A stretch of 10,510 bases of DNA from Weeksellaceae bacterium (GTDB taxonomy: Bacteria; Bacteroidota; Bacteroidia; Flavobacteriales; Weeksellaceae), in assembly GCA_022701475.1 (NCBI GenBank), contig JAKOOI010000530.1:1-10510 (forward strand), given 5' to 3'. The translations under genes were made by a program, and so were the position numbers. Shown here one piece after another: positions 1 to 6,962 of this stretch; positions within the stretch are counted from its first letter, which is position 1, and each line of letters starts with the position of its first letter. The notes below the pieces were generated by a model, which did not search any database, had not been told where the DNA came from, and saw only the letters and a list, made by a program, of their open reading frames with translations.

Positions 1-1468
1 CCACCAGATAATCCAGCAGGAAAGGGGGAAGATAATTTTTTTCATTTTCCGTATGGAAACCCAGCAACGGCTTTCCGAAAACCAGAAGGATGAGGACCAG
101 CCCTAATGTTCCACCACTTACATACAACAGGATTTTCTTTTTATATTCTTCTGTCAGTTCAGCATCTTTAAAGAAACGGTACAGCCCGAGAATGGCAATC
201 AGCGGGAATAATAATTCCACCACCACAAGAATGGAAGACGGTGCCCTGAATTTATTGTAAAACGGTACAAAATCGATGAAGAAGTCGGAGAGCGGCATAA
301 AGTTGCTTCCCCAGGCCAGGAAAATTGTCAGCAGGGAAGCGCCCAGGATCCAGTAGCGGTATTTTTTACGGGCAATAAAGAATCCCAGCACGGCGAGGAA
401 GCATACAATGGCTCCCTGGTAGGCCGGCCCGGAAGTTCCCGGCTGGTCGCCCCAATAGGTGAGGTTGCCGAATCCCTGGGAAATCCTGTCCATCTCTGCC
501 TGTGAGCCTACGTTTTCCTGCACCAGTTCCTGTACTCTGTTCATCATTTCCTTTCCTTCAGGCTCCTGGCTTCCGCCGCCCATCAGTCTTGGAATAAAGA
601 GGTTCAGGGTTTCCAGCTTGCCGTAGCTCCACATCAGCATGCTTTCCTTATCCATTCCTGAGGTGCCGCCGGTATGGCTGTCATTTGTAAGGATCTGCTT
701 TCCGCGGACGGTTTCCTTTACATATTCCGAATTGGCCATGATCCGCTGGGAATTCATTCCTACTCCGATGATGCATGAAGCAGCAACGATGCCGCTGGAG
801 ATCAGGAAATGCCTTACGGTAATCTTTTTCTGAATCGCTCTTACCAGCTCTGATATAAATAAAAAGCCCAGAGCCAGGAACAGGTAATAGGTCATCTGCG
901 GATGATTGGCTGCAATCTGAAGTCCCATGAAGAGGGTAGTGACAATAAAACCCCATATGTACTGTTTCCGGATATAGACCAGAAGGATCCCCGCCAGCAG
1001 CGGCGCAAAATATTCGATGGTATTGACTTTTCCATTATGCCCTGCGGCAATAGCAATATAGAAATACGTGGAAAGCCCGAAGAAGGTTGCGCCCAGCAGG
1101 GCATACTTCCAGTTTCTGACCGCCACCATTCCCAGCAGGAAAAATCCGCCGAAGAGTAAAAACAGGTAATTTACCGGCCTCGGCAGAAAGTTGAGCTTGG
1201 AATCGATCTGTTTGATGATATCACCCCTGAACTGGCTTCCCATCTGGTAAGTCGGCATTCCCCCGAACATCGAGTCGCTCCAGTAGGTTTCTTTATCGGT
1301 AGTGGCGCGGTAATCGAGAAGTTCTTTCGCCCCGCCCCGGTACTGCACGATATCGTGCTGGAACAGCTGCTTGCCGCTGAGGACAGGATTGGCATACACA
1401 AAAGCAAGAAGGACAAAAACGACAAGACTTGCCAGGATGAAAACCAGGTTTTTATTTTTCTTAAGCAT
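1..1468 (-). CDS. YfhO-like polytopic membrane protein (partial, C-terminus beyond left edge)
   Basis: The minus-strand frame opens with ATG at 1468-1466 and stays open for 489 codons to the window edge, so only the N-terminal part is present. The protein begins MLKKNKNLVF followed by a hydrophobic helix (about residues 7-26). A soluble loop follows, with QHDIVQYRGG (36-45) and DSMFGGMPTYQ (65-75), and then many hydrophobic helices from about residue 98 onward. This arrangement, and the DSMFGGMPTYQ signature in the first large extracytoplasmic loop, matches the Bacteroidota branch of the YfhO family (Pfam YfhO; GT-C-like fold). Bacillus YfhO is linked to glycosylation of cell-envelope polymers using lipid-linked sugars. 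The acidic residue D39 in the first loop is a candidate catalytic Asp by analogy with GT-C enzymes (inference). The gene follows the DUF4834-like gene with a 65-bp gap that holds a strong hairpin. Substrate and pathway cannot be read from this sequence. Confidence 0.85.
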   Translation of the reverse strand, partial: MLKKNKNLVFILASLVVFVLLAFVYANPVLSGKQLFQHDIVQYRGGAKELLDYRATTDKETYWSDSMFGGMPTYQMGSQFRGDIIKQIDSKLNFLPRPVNYLFLLFGGFFLLGMVAVRNWKYALLGATFFGLSTYFYIAIAAGHNGKVNTIEYFAPLLAGILLVYIRKQYIWGFIVTTLFMGLQIAANHPQMTYYLFLALGFLFISELVRAIQKKITVRHFLISSGIVAASCIIGVGMNSQRIMANSEYVKETVRGKQILTNDSHTGGTSGMDKESMLMWSYGKLETLNLFIPRLMGGGSQEPEGKEMMNRVQELVQENVGSQAEMDRISQGFGNLTYWGDQPGTSGPAYQGAIVCFLAVLGFFIARKKYRYWILGASLLTIFLAWGSNFMPLSDFFIDFVPFYNKFRAPSSILVVVELLFPLIAILGLYRFFKDAELTEEYKKKILLYVSGGTLGLVLILLVFGKPLLGFHTENEKNYLPPFLLDYLV

Positions 1469-1484
1469 AGATATTTAATTTGAG

Positions 1485-1517
1485 AACCCTTTCAGCGTGT
1501 AAAATGCTGAAAGGGTT
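1485..1517 (-). terminator. perfect 12-bp inverted repeat, possible terminator or attenuator
   Basis: The arms AACCCTTTCAGC (1485-1496) and GCTGAAAGGGTT (1506-1517) are perfect complements around a 9-base loop. The hairpin lies between the stop of the DUF4834-like gene and the start of the YfhO-like gene, ending 16 bases before that ATG. Read on the minus strand there is no U-run after the stem; the neighbouring T-rich tract (about 1526-1542) follows it only on the plus strand. It may therefore be a non-canonical terminator for the upstream gene, a leader structure that tunes expression of the YfhO-like gene, or an mRNA-stabilising 3' stem. The structure is certain; its role is inferred. Confidence 0.55.
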
Positions 1518-1533
1518 GATTGGGCTATTTATT

Positions 1534-1758
1534 TTATTTTTTATCTTCTTTTACTTCTTCGTAGTCCACGGTTTCCGCATCCCAATGGATCTTCTTATTG
1601 GCAGTATCCGGATTCTTTATATCCTGCCGGTTTCCCGGATTCGTATTTTTCGGACCGAACATATAGCTGTGAAAGCTTTTAAAGAAAATCCTTTTTAAGA
1701 TATTCCATACAAAATAGATAATGATCGTGATGAGTACGAACTCAAAAATATACTTCAT
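1534..1758 (-). CDS. small single-pass membrane protein, DUF4834-like
   Basis: This gene encodes 74 residues. The N-terminal hydrophobic segment (about residues 4-20, IFEFVLITIIIYFVWNI) is followed by basic residues (KRIFFK), which suggests a single membrane helix with the tail in the cytoplasm. The tail is polar and ends in an acidic stretch (DAETVDYEEVKEDKK, 60-74). A short N-terminal helix, a variable middle and a conserved acidic DAExVDYEE-type end are what I associate with the Bacteroidota family DUF4834. No function is known to me. It sits 85 bp downstream of the lipoprotein gene and 65 bp upstream of the YfhO-like gene on the same strand. A plus-strand frame over the same bases is low in complexity and Phe-rich, and is best read as an antisense shadow. 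Confidence 0.7.
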   Translation of the reverse strand: MKYIFEFVLITIIIYFVWNILKRIFFKSFHSYMFGPKNTNPGNRQDIKNPDTANKKIHWDAETVDYEEVKEDKK

Positions 1759-1843
1759 AATCGGTAAGTGATTTACAGGGGTAAGGATTAAAATTCATGG
1801 TTGTCAGCCGTATCATCTTTCCAAACACGGGTATGCGGCTTCT

Positions 1844-2896
1844 TTATTTCGCAGAAGGGTTTACCATCACCGAAGAATTGGAAACGCTTTTCATCGACTG
1901 GGATTCCTTGGCATTGGAGATGGTTTCGATCTGCGTGGTCTTTACGGAAATGTTCTGGTTTTTGATCCAGCCCGTATTCTGATCAAATTTGATGGTTCCG
2001 TTCTGGGCCAGTTCGCTGCTCATGCTGTGGGTGATTTCCCCCTGCTTCTGTTTCTCTTCTTTTTTGGGGATGCCGCCGGTTACCGAGATTTCGGCAATTC
2101 CGTTTCCTACGCTTTTCAGGATGTAGTTGGAGGTGACTTTTATCTTGCCCTGCGCATCGGCATTCTCGCTATTGCTCCATTTTTCCCCGATCTTTACTCC
2201 TTTTTTCGGGATGATGGTCAGGTTTTTAGTAAACTGGTCCTTCAGCACTTTTTCATTGAAGCTTTCTTTCAGGCTGGCTACTACACTGGCTTTCTGGTTG
2301 GCGTCTTTGATGAGTGTTCCTACGGAATTGGTTACTTTGGTATAGATGGCGTCAAAACCGGTAATGGAAATCACGTTTCCTTTGGTATCCATCTTCATGT
2401 TCAGTTTGTTTCCGGTGAGGGCACGGTTGATGTTCCAGATCATTTTCAGATCGTCTTCTTTCGGGATCGGGAGCTTGGTGTCCACTACGATGGTTTTCCC
2501 GTCTGCAGACTGGGAATTCCTTTTGGCAATCAGGTTCAGGGTAATGTCATACACGTTTCCTTTGATATCGTTTACCGTAAAAGACATTTCATCGGTGGAT
2601 TCGCTGGTTCCGTTCAGGGTTTTTCCTTTGGGATCGGTCATGGTCTTCGTATCCCTCTGATAGGTGGTCAGCGGGTAAGTCTTTCCTTTTTCCAGCTTGA
2701 AGGTCTGGGTATAGATCCCGGCGGAATCTTTAATGGCCGGGTTGGCCTCTACTTTCGCTACCGAATCGGCCGGAACTTCCACCGTAATGGTTTTTCCTGT
2801 TTTAGGATCTACTTTGGTAATTTTCGCCGTTTCTTTTTTATTACATGAAACCAGGGCTATGGTTGAGATCAGCGCTATCGCGGCTATGTTTTTCAT
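1844..2896 (-). CDS. exported lipoprotein, DUF6263-like
   Basis: This gene encodes 350 residues. It starts MKNIAAIALISTIALVSC, a lipoprotein signal peptide with lipobox ALVSC and the lipidated Cys at residue 18, followed by NKKE. The mature protein has no other membrane segment and is rich in Lys, Thr, Ser and Asp. It contains a region of extended beta-type sequence with TYPLTTYQRDTKTM (about 73-86) and a central part reading IPKKGVKIGEKWS. This overall plan (lipid anchor, then a domain of about 300 residues describing 'xxKxGKTYP...' and 'kGvkvGekWs') resembles the Bacteroidota family DUF6263, for which no function is known. The protein is expected in the periplasm or on the outer membrane. 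It lies 69 bp downstream of rlmB, so it could be cotranscribed with it; no clear promoter was seen. A long plus-strand open frame across the same bases is an antisense shadow. Confidence 0.8.
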   Translation of the reverse strand: MKNIAAIALISTIALVSCNKKETAKITKVDPKTGKTITVEVPADSVAKVEANPAIKDSAGIYTQTFKLEKGKTYPLTTYQRDTKTMTDPKGKTLNGTSESTDEMSFTVNDIKGNVYDITLNLIAKRNSQSADGKTIVVDTKLPIPKEDDLKMIWNINRALTGNKLNMKMDTKGNVISITGFDAIYTKVTNSVGTLIKDANQKASVVASLKESFNEKVLKDQFTKNLTIIPKKGVKIGEKWSNSENADAQGKIKVTSNYILKSVGNGIAEISVTGGIPKKEEKQKQGEITHSMSSELAQNGTIKFDQNTGWIKNQNISVKTTQIETISNAKESQSMKSVSNSSVMVNPSAK

Positions 2897-2965
2897 CTGA
2901 ATTCTTTAAATTGTACTTCTTTGTTTTTGCCTGAACCTGCGTTCCGGACTTTTTATCTTGCGGGG

Positions 2966-3706
2966 TTATTTAACTGCCATTTTCTGGCGGACCGCTTCAT
3001 AGAGAATCGCTCCGCAGGCTACGGAAACGTTCAGTGACTGGGTTTTTCCTTCAATCGGAAGCTTTATTTTTTCATCGGCATGGTGCAGGACTTCTTTGGA
3101 GATCCCGGTTTCTTCATTTCCCATCACAATGGCGCACGGTTCCCTGAAGTCTACTTCATAAATAAGCTTCTGGGCTTTTTCACTCGCTGCGAATACGGAA
3201 ATTCCGCTTTGCTGCAGGAAATCCACCACATGCGCCAGGTTGTTTTCCTTGCATATTTTGATATTGTAAATTCCGCCGGCGGAGGTTTTTATGGCATCGG
3301 AATTGATCGGTGCTGCCCCCTTCTCAGGAATAATCACCGCATCTACCCCCACGCATTCAGCGGTACGGCAGATAGCGCCGAAGTTCCTTACATCGGTCAG
3401 CCTGTCGAGGATCAGCAGGAACGGGGTCTTTCCTTCCTCAAACAGCTGAGGCACAATATCCTCAATTTTATGAAAGGGAACATCTGAAATGAAAGCCACT
3501 ACACCCTGGTGGTTTTTCCGGGTAAAACGGTTCAGTTTTTCTACCGGAACATAATTGGGACGGATTTTATTTTTCGCTAAAATGGCCTTTAGTTCAGCAT
3601 AAATATCTCCCTGCAAAGCATTTTGCACGAATACTTTGTCAATTGTTTTTCCTGCTTCAATAGCTTCGATTACGGGACGCAGCCCGAAAATAAAATCGTC
3701 TTTCAT
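2966..3706 (-). CDS. rlmB: 23S rRNA (guanosine-2'-O)-methyltransferase RlmB, SPOUT/TrmH family
   Basis: This gene encodes 246 residues, the usual length for the family. The N-terminal substrate-binding domain starts FIFGLRPVIEAIEAG (5-19), and the following segment includes RFTRKNHQGVVAF (60-72), the NHQG signature typical of RlmB/TrmH proteins. The C-terminal SPOUT knotted domain shows all three motifs. Motif 1 is DRLTDVRNFGAICRTAE (101-117), with N108 and the catalytic-type Arg R114. Motif 2 is IVMGNEETGIS (193-203). Motif 3 is LPIEGKTQSLNVSVACGAILY (216-236). E. coli RlmB methylates the ribose of G2251 in the peptidyl-transferase P loop of 23S rRNA using S-adenosylmethionine. Related SPOUT enzymes modify tRNA or other rRNA sites, so the exact target base is inferred. 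The gene starts 97 bp downstream of a four-helix-bundle pseudogene. Confidence 0.93.
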   Translation of the reverse strand: MKDDFIFGLRPVIEAIEAGKTIDKVFVQNALQGDIYAELKAILAKNKIRPNYVPVEKLNRFTRKNHQGVVAFISDVPFHKIEDIVPQLFEEGKTPFLLILDRLTDVRNFGAICRTAECVGVDAVIIPEKGAAPINSDAIKTSAGGIYNIKICKENNLAHVVDFLQQSGISVFAASEKAQKLIYEVDFREPCAIVMGNEETGISKEVLHHADEKIKLPIEGKTQSLNVSVACGAILYEAVRQKMAVK

Positions 3707-3803
3707 TAAGTAAGTTTTATAGTTAAGGTTCAGAGTTTAAAGTTTTAAGATTTATACTTTGTTCCTTTTAAATCGGTCATGTTTAAATATTTAATAAATA
3801 AGC

Positions 3804-4135
3804 TTATTTTTTGCTTAGTACTTCAGTTTGTCCTTTTAAGGTTTTAAATTTTCCCTCAGAAATAAAATTTCTGTCGACAACACATACAACTGTGATCTGG
3901 TTTCGCCGCATAAAGCTTTCGCAATGGAAAGAAATTGAACACGTTACTTATCGCCTTTTCTCTCAAATCCTTCAGCAATATTGTCCATTATTCATCCCGG
4001 GGAACCGTCAATCTGATGATTAAGTTTAAAGTTATTTTTGAGATTTGCGGATGTGATAATATGATCAATCTCTTTGCATAATTCTCGCGACAATTGCCAA
4101 ATTTCCGAATCTTCAAATCTGTTGATTGTTGCCAT
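3804..4135 (-). pseudogene. decayed four-helix-bundle protein gene (23S rRNA IVS / S23 family)
   Basis: Reading the minus strand from ATG at 4135 gives MATINRFEDSEIWQLSREL, then DHIITSANLKNNFKLNHQIDGSPG up to an in-frame TGA at 3994-3992. The same frame resumes with IMDNIAEGFERKGDK, meets TAA at 3946-3944, and resumes again with RVQFLSIAKALCGETRSQLY. A one-base frameshift near 3874 is then needed to read DRNFISEGKFKTLKGQTEVLSKK and a stop at 3804. Joined together these pieces match the four-helix-bundle family (Pfam 23S_rRNA_IVP) from end to end: F-ED-IWQ at the start, QI-GS-GSIMDNIAEGFER, and FLSIAK-SCGE-RSQLYRALD. The intact gene would encode about 110 residues. Three independent lesions point to real decay rather than one sequencing error. 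The family is encoded by intervening sequences in some 23S rRNA genes and includes the Avd accessory protein of diversity-generating retroelements; the role of free-standing copies is unknown. Confidence 0.85.
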
Positions 4136-4167
4136 AAACCTTATACTTTAAACCAGAAACATTAAAC

Positions 4168-4638
4168 CTAATATTTTTCTCCTAAAATGGCCCTTTTCTG
4201 GGCCATGGTATAGCCATAATGGAGGCATTCATGCATATTGTTGAAAATAATGGCATCCTGAATGCTTTTCAGGTCCATTCCGAAACTGGTGGTATACGGC
4301 GTATAGTCTGAAAAAAAATCGCTGTCATAATCTTTCATCAGGATCTTTGAGGTTTCCGTCAGCAGGAATTCAAGGTCTTCCACTTCGGATTTCTGTACAT
4401 TCAGGTTAGGCATTGTCCCTTTTTTGTAGGTTTCGATCCAGTATTTATCGATCCGGAACGGGTTTCCGCTCAGGTAGTAATGCAGCAGCTGCTGGGTGGC
4501 CACCGTATGGGCAATATTCCAGTAGATGTTGTTGTTGAAACCGTCCGGAATCAGCAGCAGATCTTCATGGGAAGTGTTCTGAAGGATATCCAGAAGGTTT
4601 TTCCGTACCTGACGGTGGGCTTGAAAATGATAGTTCAT
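4168..4638 (-). CDS. DinB-superfamily (DfsB-like) four-helix protein
   Basis: This gene encodes 156 residues with no signal peptide, so it is probably cytoplasmic. The sequence is mostly helical and carries the DinB/YfiT-type metal-binding histidine pattern. One His lies in helix 2 (H44 in YWNIAHTVATQQLLHYYL), and two lie in the C-terminal helix (H136 and H140 in NNMHECLHYGYTMAQKR). The segment before the last helix, QDAIIFNNMHECLHYG, is typical of DinB_2 proteins. Members of this fold include thiol-dependent transferases and isomerases and DNA-damage-induced DinB of Bacillus; it is unrelated to E. coli DNA polymerase IV. No substrate can be assigned. The ATG at 4638 follows an A-rich leader without a Shine-Dalgarno site, and a good flavobacterial promoter lies just upstream. 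Thirty-two bases separate its stop from the pseudogene start. Confidence 0.85.
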   Translation of the reverse strand: MNYHFQAHRQVRKNLLDILQNTSHEDLLLIPDGFNNNIYWNIAHTVATQQLLHYYLSGNPFRIDKYWIETYKKGTMPNLNVQKSEVEDLEFLLTETSKILMKDYDSDFFSDYTPYTTSFGMDLKSIQDAIIFNNMHECLHYGYTMAQKRAILGEKY

Positions 4639-4657
4639 TTTGCAAAATTTTAATCAC

Positions 4658-4688
4658 CAAAAATAGTTTAATAAACTGGAAGTGACAA
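4658..4688 (-). promoter_or_regulatory. flavobacterial-type promoter for the DinB-like gene
   Basis: On the minus strand TTG (4688-4686) is followed after exactly 20 bases by TATTTTTG (4665-4658). This fits the Bacteroidota primary-sigma consensus TTG-N17-23-TAnnTTTG. Transcription would start a few bases further on, leaving a leader of roughly 12-18 bases before the ATG at 4638. The match is direct; promoter activity is inferred. Confidence 0.6.
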
Positions 4689-4799
4689 TTTTTAAATACG
4701 GAATGGAAATAAATTAATATTTTTTTATGAAAAAAGGCAGAATGACCATGCTGATATCCGCTGTGACGGATTTTCCGATCTCCTATTGATCCCGGAATA

Positions 4800-4815
4800 T
4801 TTAACAAATTTTAAC
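4800..4815 (+). promoter_or_regulatory. paired TTTAAC motifs upstream of moxR
   Basis: TTTAAC occurs at 4800-4805 and 4810-4815, ten bases apart, in the gap ahead of the moxR start. A similar pair (11 bases apart) precedes batC at 9884-9900. No good TAnnTTTG element was found between this pair and moxR, so the moxR promoter itself remains unplaced. The motif may be an upstream regulator or UP-type site, or chance in AT-rich DNA. Confidence 0.25.
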
Positions 4816-4887
4816 TCAAAAATGGCATTAATTGTGTTGATTTATGCAAGGAATTATTGGAAATTTACCCATTATTTAAATCAACTT

Positions 4888-5892
4888 ATGTCAGAGATCA
4901 ATCAGGCTGAAGATATCCGTCAGCTGACCGAACAGGTAAGGGAAGCCAATCACTATTTTTCACGTCTCCGTCAGGAAATCGGTAAAGTTATCATCGGGCA
5001 GGAATATATGATCGACCGTCTTCTGGTGGGCCTTTTAGGGAACGGGCATATTTTGCTTGAAGGAGTTCCCGGGCTTGCCAAAACCCTGGCGATAAAAACC
5101 CTTGCTGATGCTGTAAACGGACAGTTCTCAAGAATACAGTTTACGCCGGACCTGTTGCCTGCCGATGTGGTGGGAACGATGATTTACAATATTAAAGACA
5201 ATGATTTTACCATAAAGAGAGGTCCTGTGTTTGCCAATTTCGTACTGGCGGACGAGATCAACCGGGCACCTGCCAAAGTGCAGTCCGCCCTGCTGGAAGT
5301 CATGCAGGAAAAGCAGGTAACCATAGGCGATGAAACCATGAAGCTGCCGAAGCCTTTCCTGGTGCTGGCTACCCAGAACCCGATCGACCAGGAAGGTACC
5401 TATCTGCTGCCGGAAGCCCAGAGCGATCGTTTTATGCTAAAATGCACCATCGGCTATCCGGAGTTTGAAGATGAGAGAACCGTTATGAGAATGGTTTCCA
5501 CTTCGCATCAGCCCGAAGTGAAACCGGTGATTGACCTTCAGCATATTGTGGAAGCAAAATCACTGATCAACCAGATTTACCTTGATGAAAAGATCGAAAA
5601 ATATATCCTGGATATGGTGTTTGCTACCCGTTATCCTGAAAATTACGGTCTTTCCGAACTGAAGAATTATATCGGTTTCGGGGCCTCACCGAGGGCATCC
5701 ATTAACCTGGCGATCGCTTCAAGAGCGTATGCTTTCCTGAGAGGAAGGGCTTTTGTGATTCCTGAGGATGTAAAATCGCTGGCAAAAGATGTGTTGAGGC
5801 ACAGAATCGGTCTCACTTTTGAGGCGGAGGCAGAAAATATCACGACGGAAGAAATCATCAGCAGGATCCTGTCGAAAATCCAGGCACCCTGA
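4888..5892 (+). CDS. moxR: MoxR-family AAA+ ATPase (Bat operon)
   Basis: From the ATG at 4888 the protein has 334 residues, the family's usual size. The frame is open upstream to a TTG at 4786, but the extra 34 residues look unlike the family and MSEINQAEDIRQLTEQV is a typical Bacteroidota MoxR N-terminus. AAA+ motifs are intact: Walker A GVPGLAKT (59-66), Walker B VLADEINRA (119-127), sensor 1 ATQNP (161-165), and LPEAQSDRF (174-182), which carries the arginine-finger-type R181. GASPRA lies in the C-terminal lid, where sensor 2 is expected. MoxR ATPases form hexamers and are thought to act as chaperones that mature or insert metal ions in proteins with vWA domains. The three vWA/DUF58 genes downstream on the same strand fit that role. 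It is followed by a 113-bp gap with an octamer repeat array. Confidence 0.94.
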   Translation: MSEINQAEDIRQLTEQVREANHYFSRLRQEIGKVIIGQEYMIDRLLVGLLGNGHILLEGVPGLAKTLAIKTLADAVNGQFSRIQFTPDLLPADVVGTMIYNIKDNDFTIKRGPVFANFVLADEINRAPAKVQSALLEVMQEKQVTIGDETMKLPKPFLVLATQNPIDQEGTYLLPEAQSDRFMLKCTIGYPEFEDERTVMRMVSTSHQPEVKPVIDLQHIVEAKSLINQIYLDEKIEKYILDMVFATRYPENYGLSELKNYIGFGASPRASINLAIASRAYAFLRGRAFVIPEDVKSLAKDVLRHRIGLTFEAEAENITTEEIISRILSKIQAP

Positions 5893-5897
5893 AAGTA

Positions 5898-5961
5898 AAT
5901 GTACCAATGTACCAATGTAATAATTTACCAATGTACTAATGTAATAATGTACCAATGCATA
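5898..5961 (+). repeat. eight-unit degenerate octamer tandem repeat (AATGTACC)n
   Basis: Eight consecutive 8-base units start at 5898: AATGTACC, AATGTACC, AATGTAAT, AATTTACC, AATGTACT, AATGTAAT, AATGTACC, AATGCATA. Period and phase hold exactly through all eight, with one to three substitutions in the variant units. The array fills most of the gap between the moxR stop and the DUF58 start. It includes GTAC palindromes but forms no strong hairpin. Copy number may vary between strains, and the array could affect moxR-to-DUF58 transcript stability; both are inferences. Confidence 0.85.
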
Positions 5962-6005
5962 GTGTGTTTATAAAAACATGGAATGCAGCTGTATTGTATT
6001 GAATT

Positions 6006-6869
6006 ATGGAAATAAAGGATATTGTAAAAAAAGTCAAGCAGATTGAAATCCGTACCCGAAAGAGAACGGAAGCTTCTCTGATGGGGCAATATCACAGCGC
6101 CTTTAAAGGACAGGGAATGACGTTCTCCGAAGTCAGGCAGTATCAGTTCGGGGATGAAATCCGGCGAATCGACTGGAATAAGACGGCGAGGTTCCGCGAA
6201 CCTTTTGTAAAGGTGATGGAAGAGGAGCGCGAGCTGACGATGATGCTGGTTATTGACATTTCCGCTTCCATGGATTACGGGACCAAAGGCCAGCTGAAGA
6301 GGGAATACGTTGCCGAAATTGCTGCCAGCTTAGGCTTTTCGGCTGCCGGCAACAATGATAAAGTCGGATTAATCCTTTTTGCGGACAAAGTCTATAAAGT
6401 GGTGCCGCCGCAGAAGGGCAGGAAGCATATTTTATCCATTATCAGCCATATTCTCACAGCAGATTATATTCCCGCCGAATCCAAACCGGACAAGGCACTG
6501 GAATACATGATGGGCATTTTCAAGAGGAAATCGCTGGTTTTCCTTTTTTCGGATTTTGAAGATGAATACGATGTCAAAATGCTGAGGATTGCTTCCAAAA
6601 AACACCAGCTGCTGGGAATGCGGGTTTACGATGAAAAGGATAACGAAATCCCGGATGTAGGCTATGCGCTGCTTTATGATGCGGAATCCGGAAAACAGGT
6701 CTGGGCCAATACATCCGATGCCAGGTGGAGATATACCTTTGCCGAAGCCCAGAAGCAGAAGGTAAAGGCGCTGGAAGAAAATTTCGCCAACAGTTCGGCA
6801 GGCTTTATGAACATTAATACAGGGGCGGATTATTCCAGGCTGCTGTATAATTATTTTCAGAGGAAATGA
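6006..6869 (+). CDS. DUF58 / vWA-like protein of the Bat operon
   Basis: This gene encodes 287 residues with no signal peptide or membrane helix, so it is probably a cytoplasmic partner of the MoxR ATPase. The N-terminal half holds the DUF58 core: GQYHSAFKGQGMTFSEVRQYQFGDEIRRIDWNKTAR (27-62), with the hallmark RxIDWNxTAR. It runs into a vWA-like fold with a MIDAS-type start, LVIDISASMD (81-90; D84, S86, S88). Later parts of the fold are seen in NDKVGLILFADKVYKVVPP and SLVFLFSDFEDEYD. DUF58 genes follow moxR in many bacteria, and this pairing is the core of the MoxR/Bat arrangement. The ATG at 6006 is favoured because MEIKDIVKKVKQIEIRTRK is a typical N-terminus. The biochemical role is not established. 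Confidence 0.9.
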   Translation: MEIKDIVKKVKQIEIRTRKRTEASLMGQYHSAFKGQGMTFSEVRQYQFGDEIRRIDWNKTARFREPFVKVMEEERELTMMLVIDISASMDYGTKGQLKREYVAEIAASLGFSAAGNNDKVGLILFADKVYKVVPPQKGRKHILSIISHILTADYIPAESKPDKALEYMMGIFKRKSLVFLFSDFEDEYDVKMLRIASKKHQLLGMRVYDEKDNEIPDVGYALLYDAESGKQVWANTSDARWRYTFAEAQKQKVKALEENFANSSAGFMNINTGADYSRLLYNYFQRK

Positions 6870-6962
6870 AAGATAACCTTTCCGTCAGGCACATGACAAT
6901 ACCGCAGCAATTACAGCAAACTAAATAAAAATACAGGCTCCGGCCGAAATTTACAGAGGACT

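Noticed and set aside
1480..1698. Plus-strand open frame with a Phe-rich hydrophobic start
   Set aside because: It begins inside the inverted repeat and reads antisense through the DUF4834-like gene; the hydrophobic run comes from the complement of AT-rich, Lys/Asn-rich DNA.
2027..2848. Long plus-strand open frame of 273 codons opposite the lipoprotein gene
   Set aside because: It is rich in Phe, Gly and Ile as expected from the complement of a Lys/Asp/Thr-rich gene, has no recognisable domain, and lies wholly within a well-supported minus-strand lipoprotein.
3811..4023. Plus-strand open frame of 70 codons between rlmB and the DinB-like gene
   Set aside because: It is antisense to the four-helix-bundle pseudogene, whose family match explains this DNA far better.
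3780..4160. Diversity-generating retroelement, suggested by the Avd-like fold of the pseudogene
   Set aside because: No reverse transcriptase, template repeat or variable repeat is present in the window; the remnant fits the free-standing family.
4727..4789. Possible 20-residue peptide MKKGRMTMLISAVTDFPISY in the divergent gap
   Set aside because: No promoter, conservation or family could be recognised; a frame this short is expected by chance.
4786..4887. Upstream extension of MoxR to a TTG at 4786 or ATG at 4822
   Set aside because: The additional residues do not resemble MoxR N-termini, while the ATG at 4888 gives the standard start and family length.
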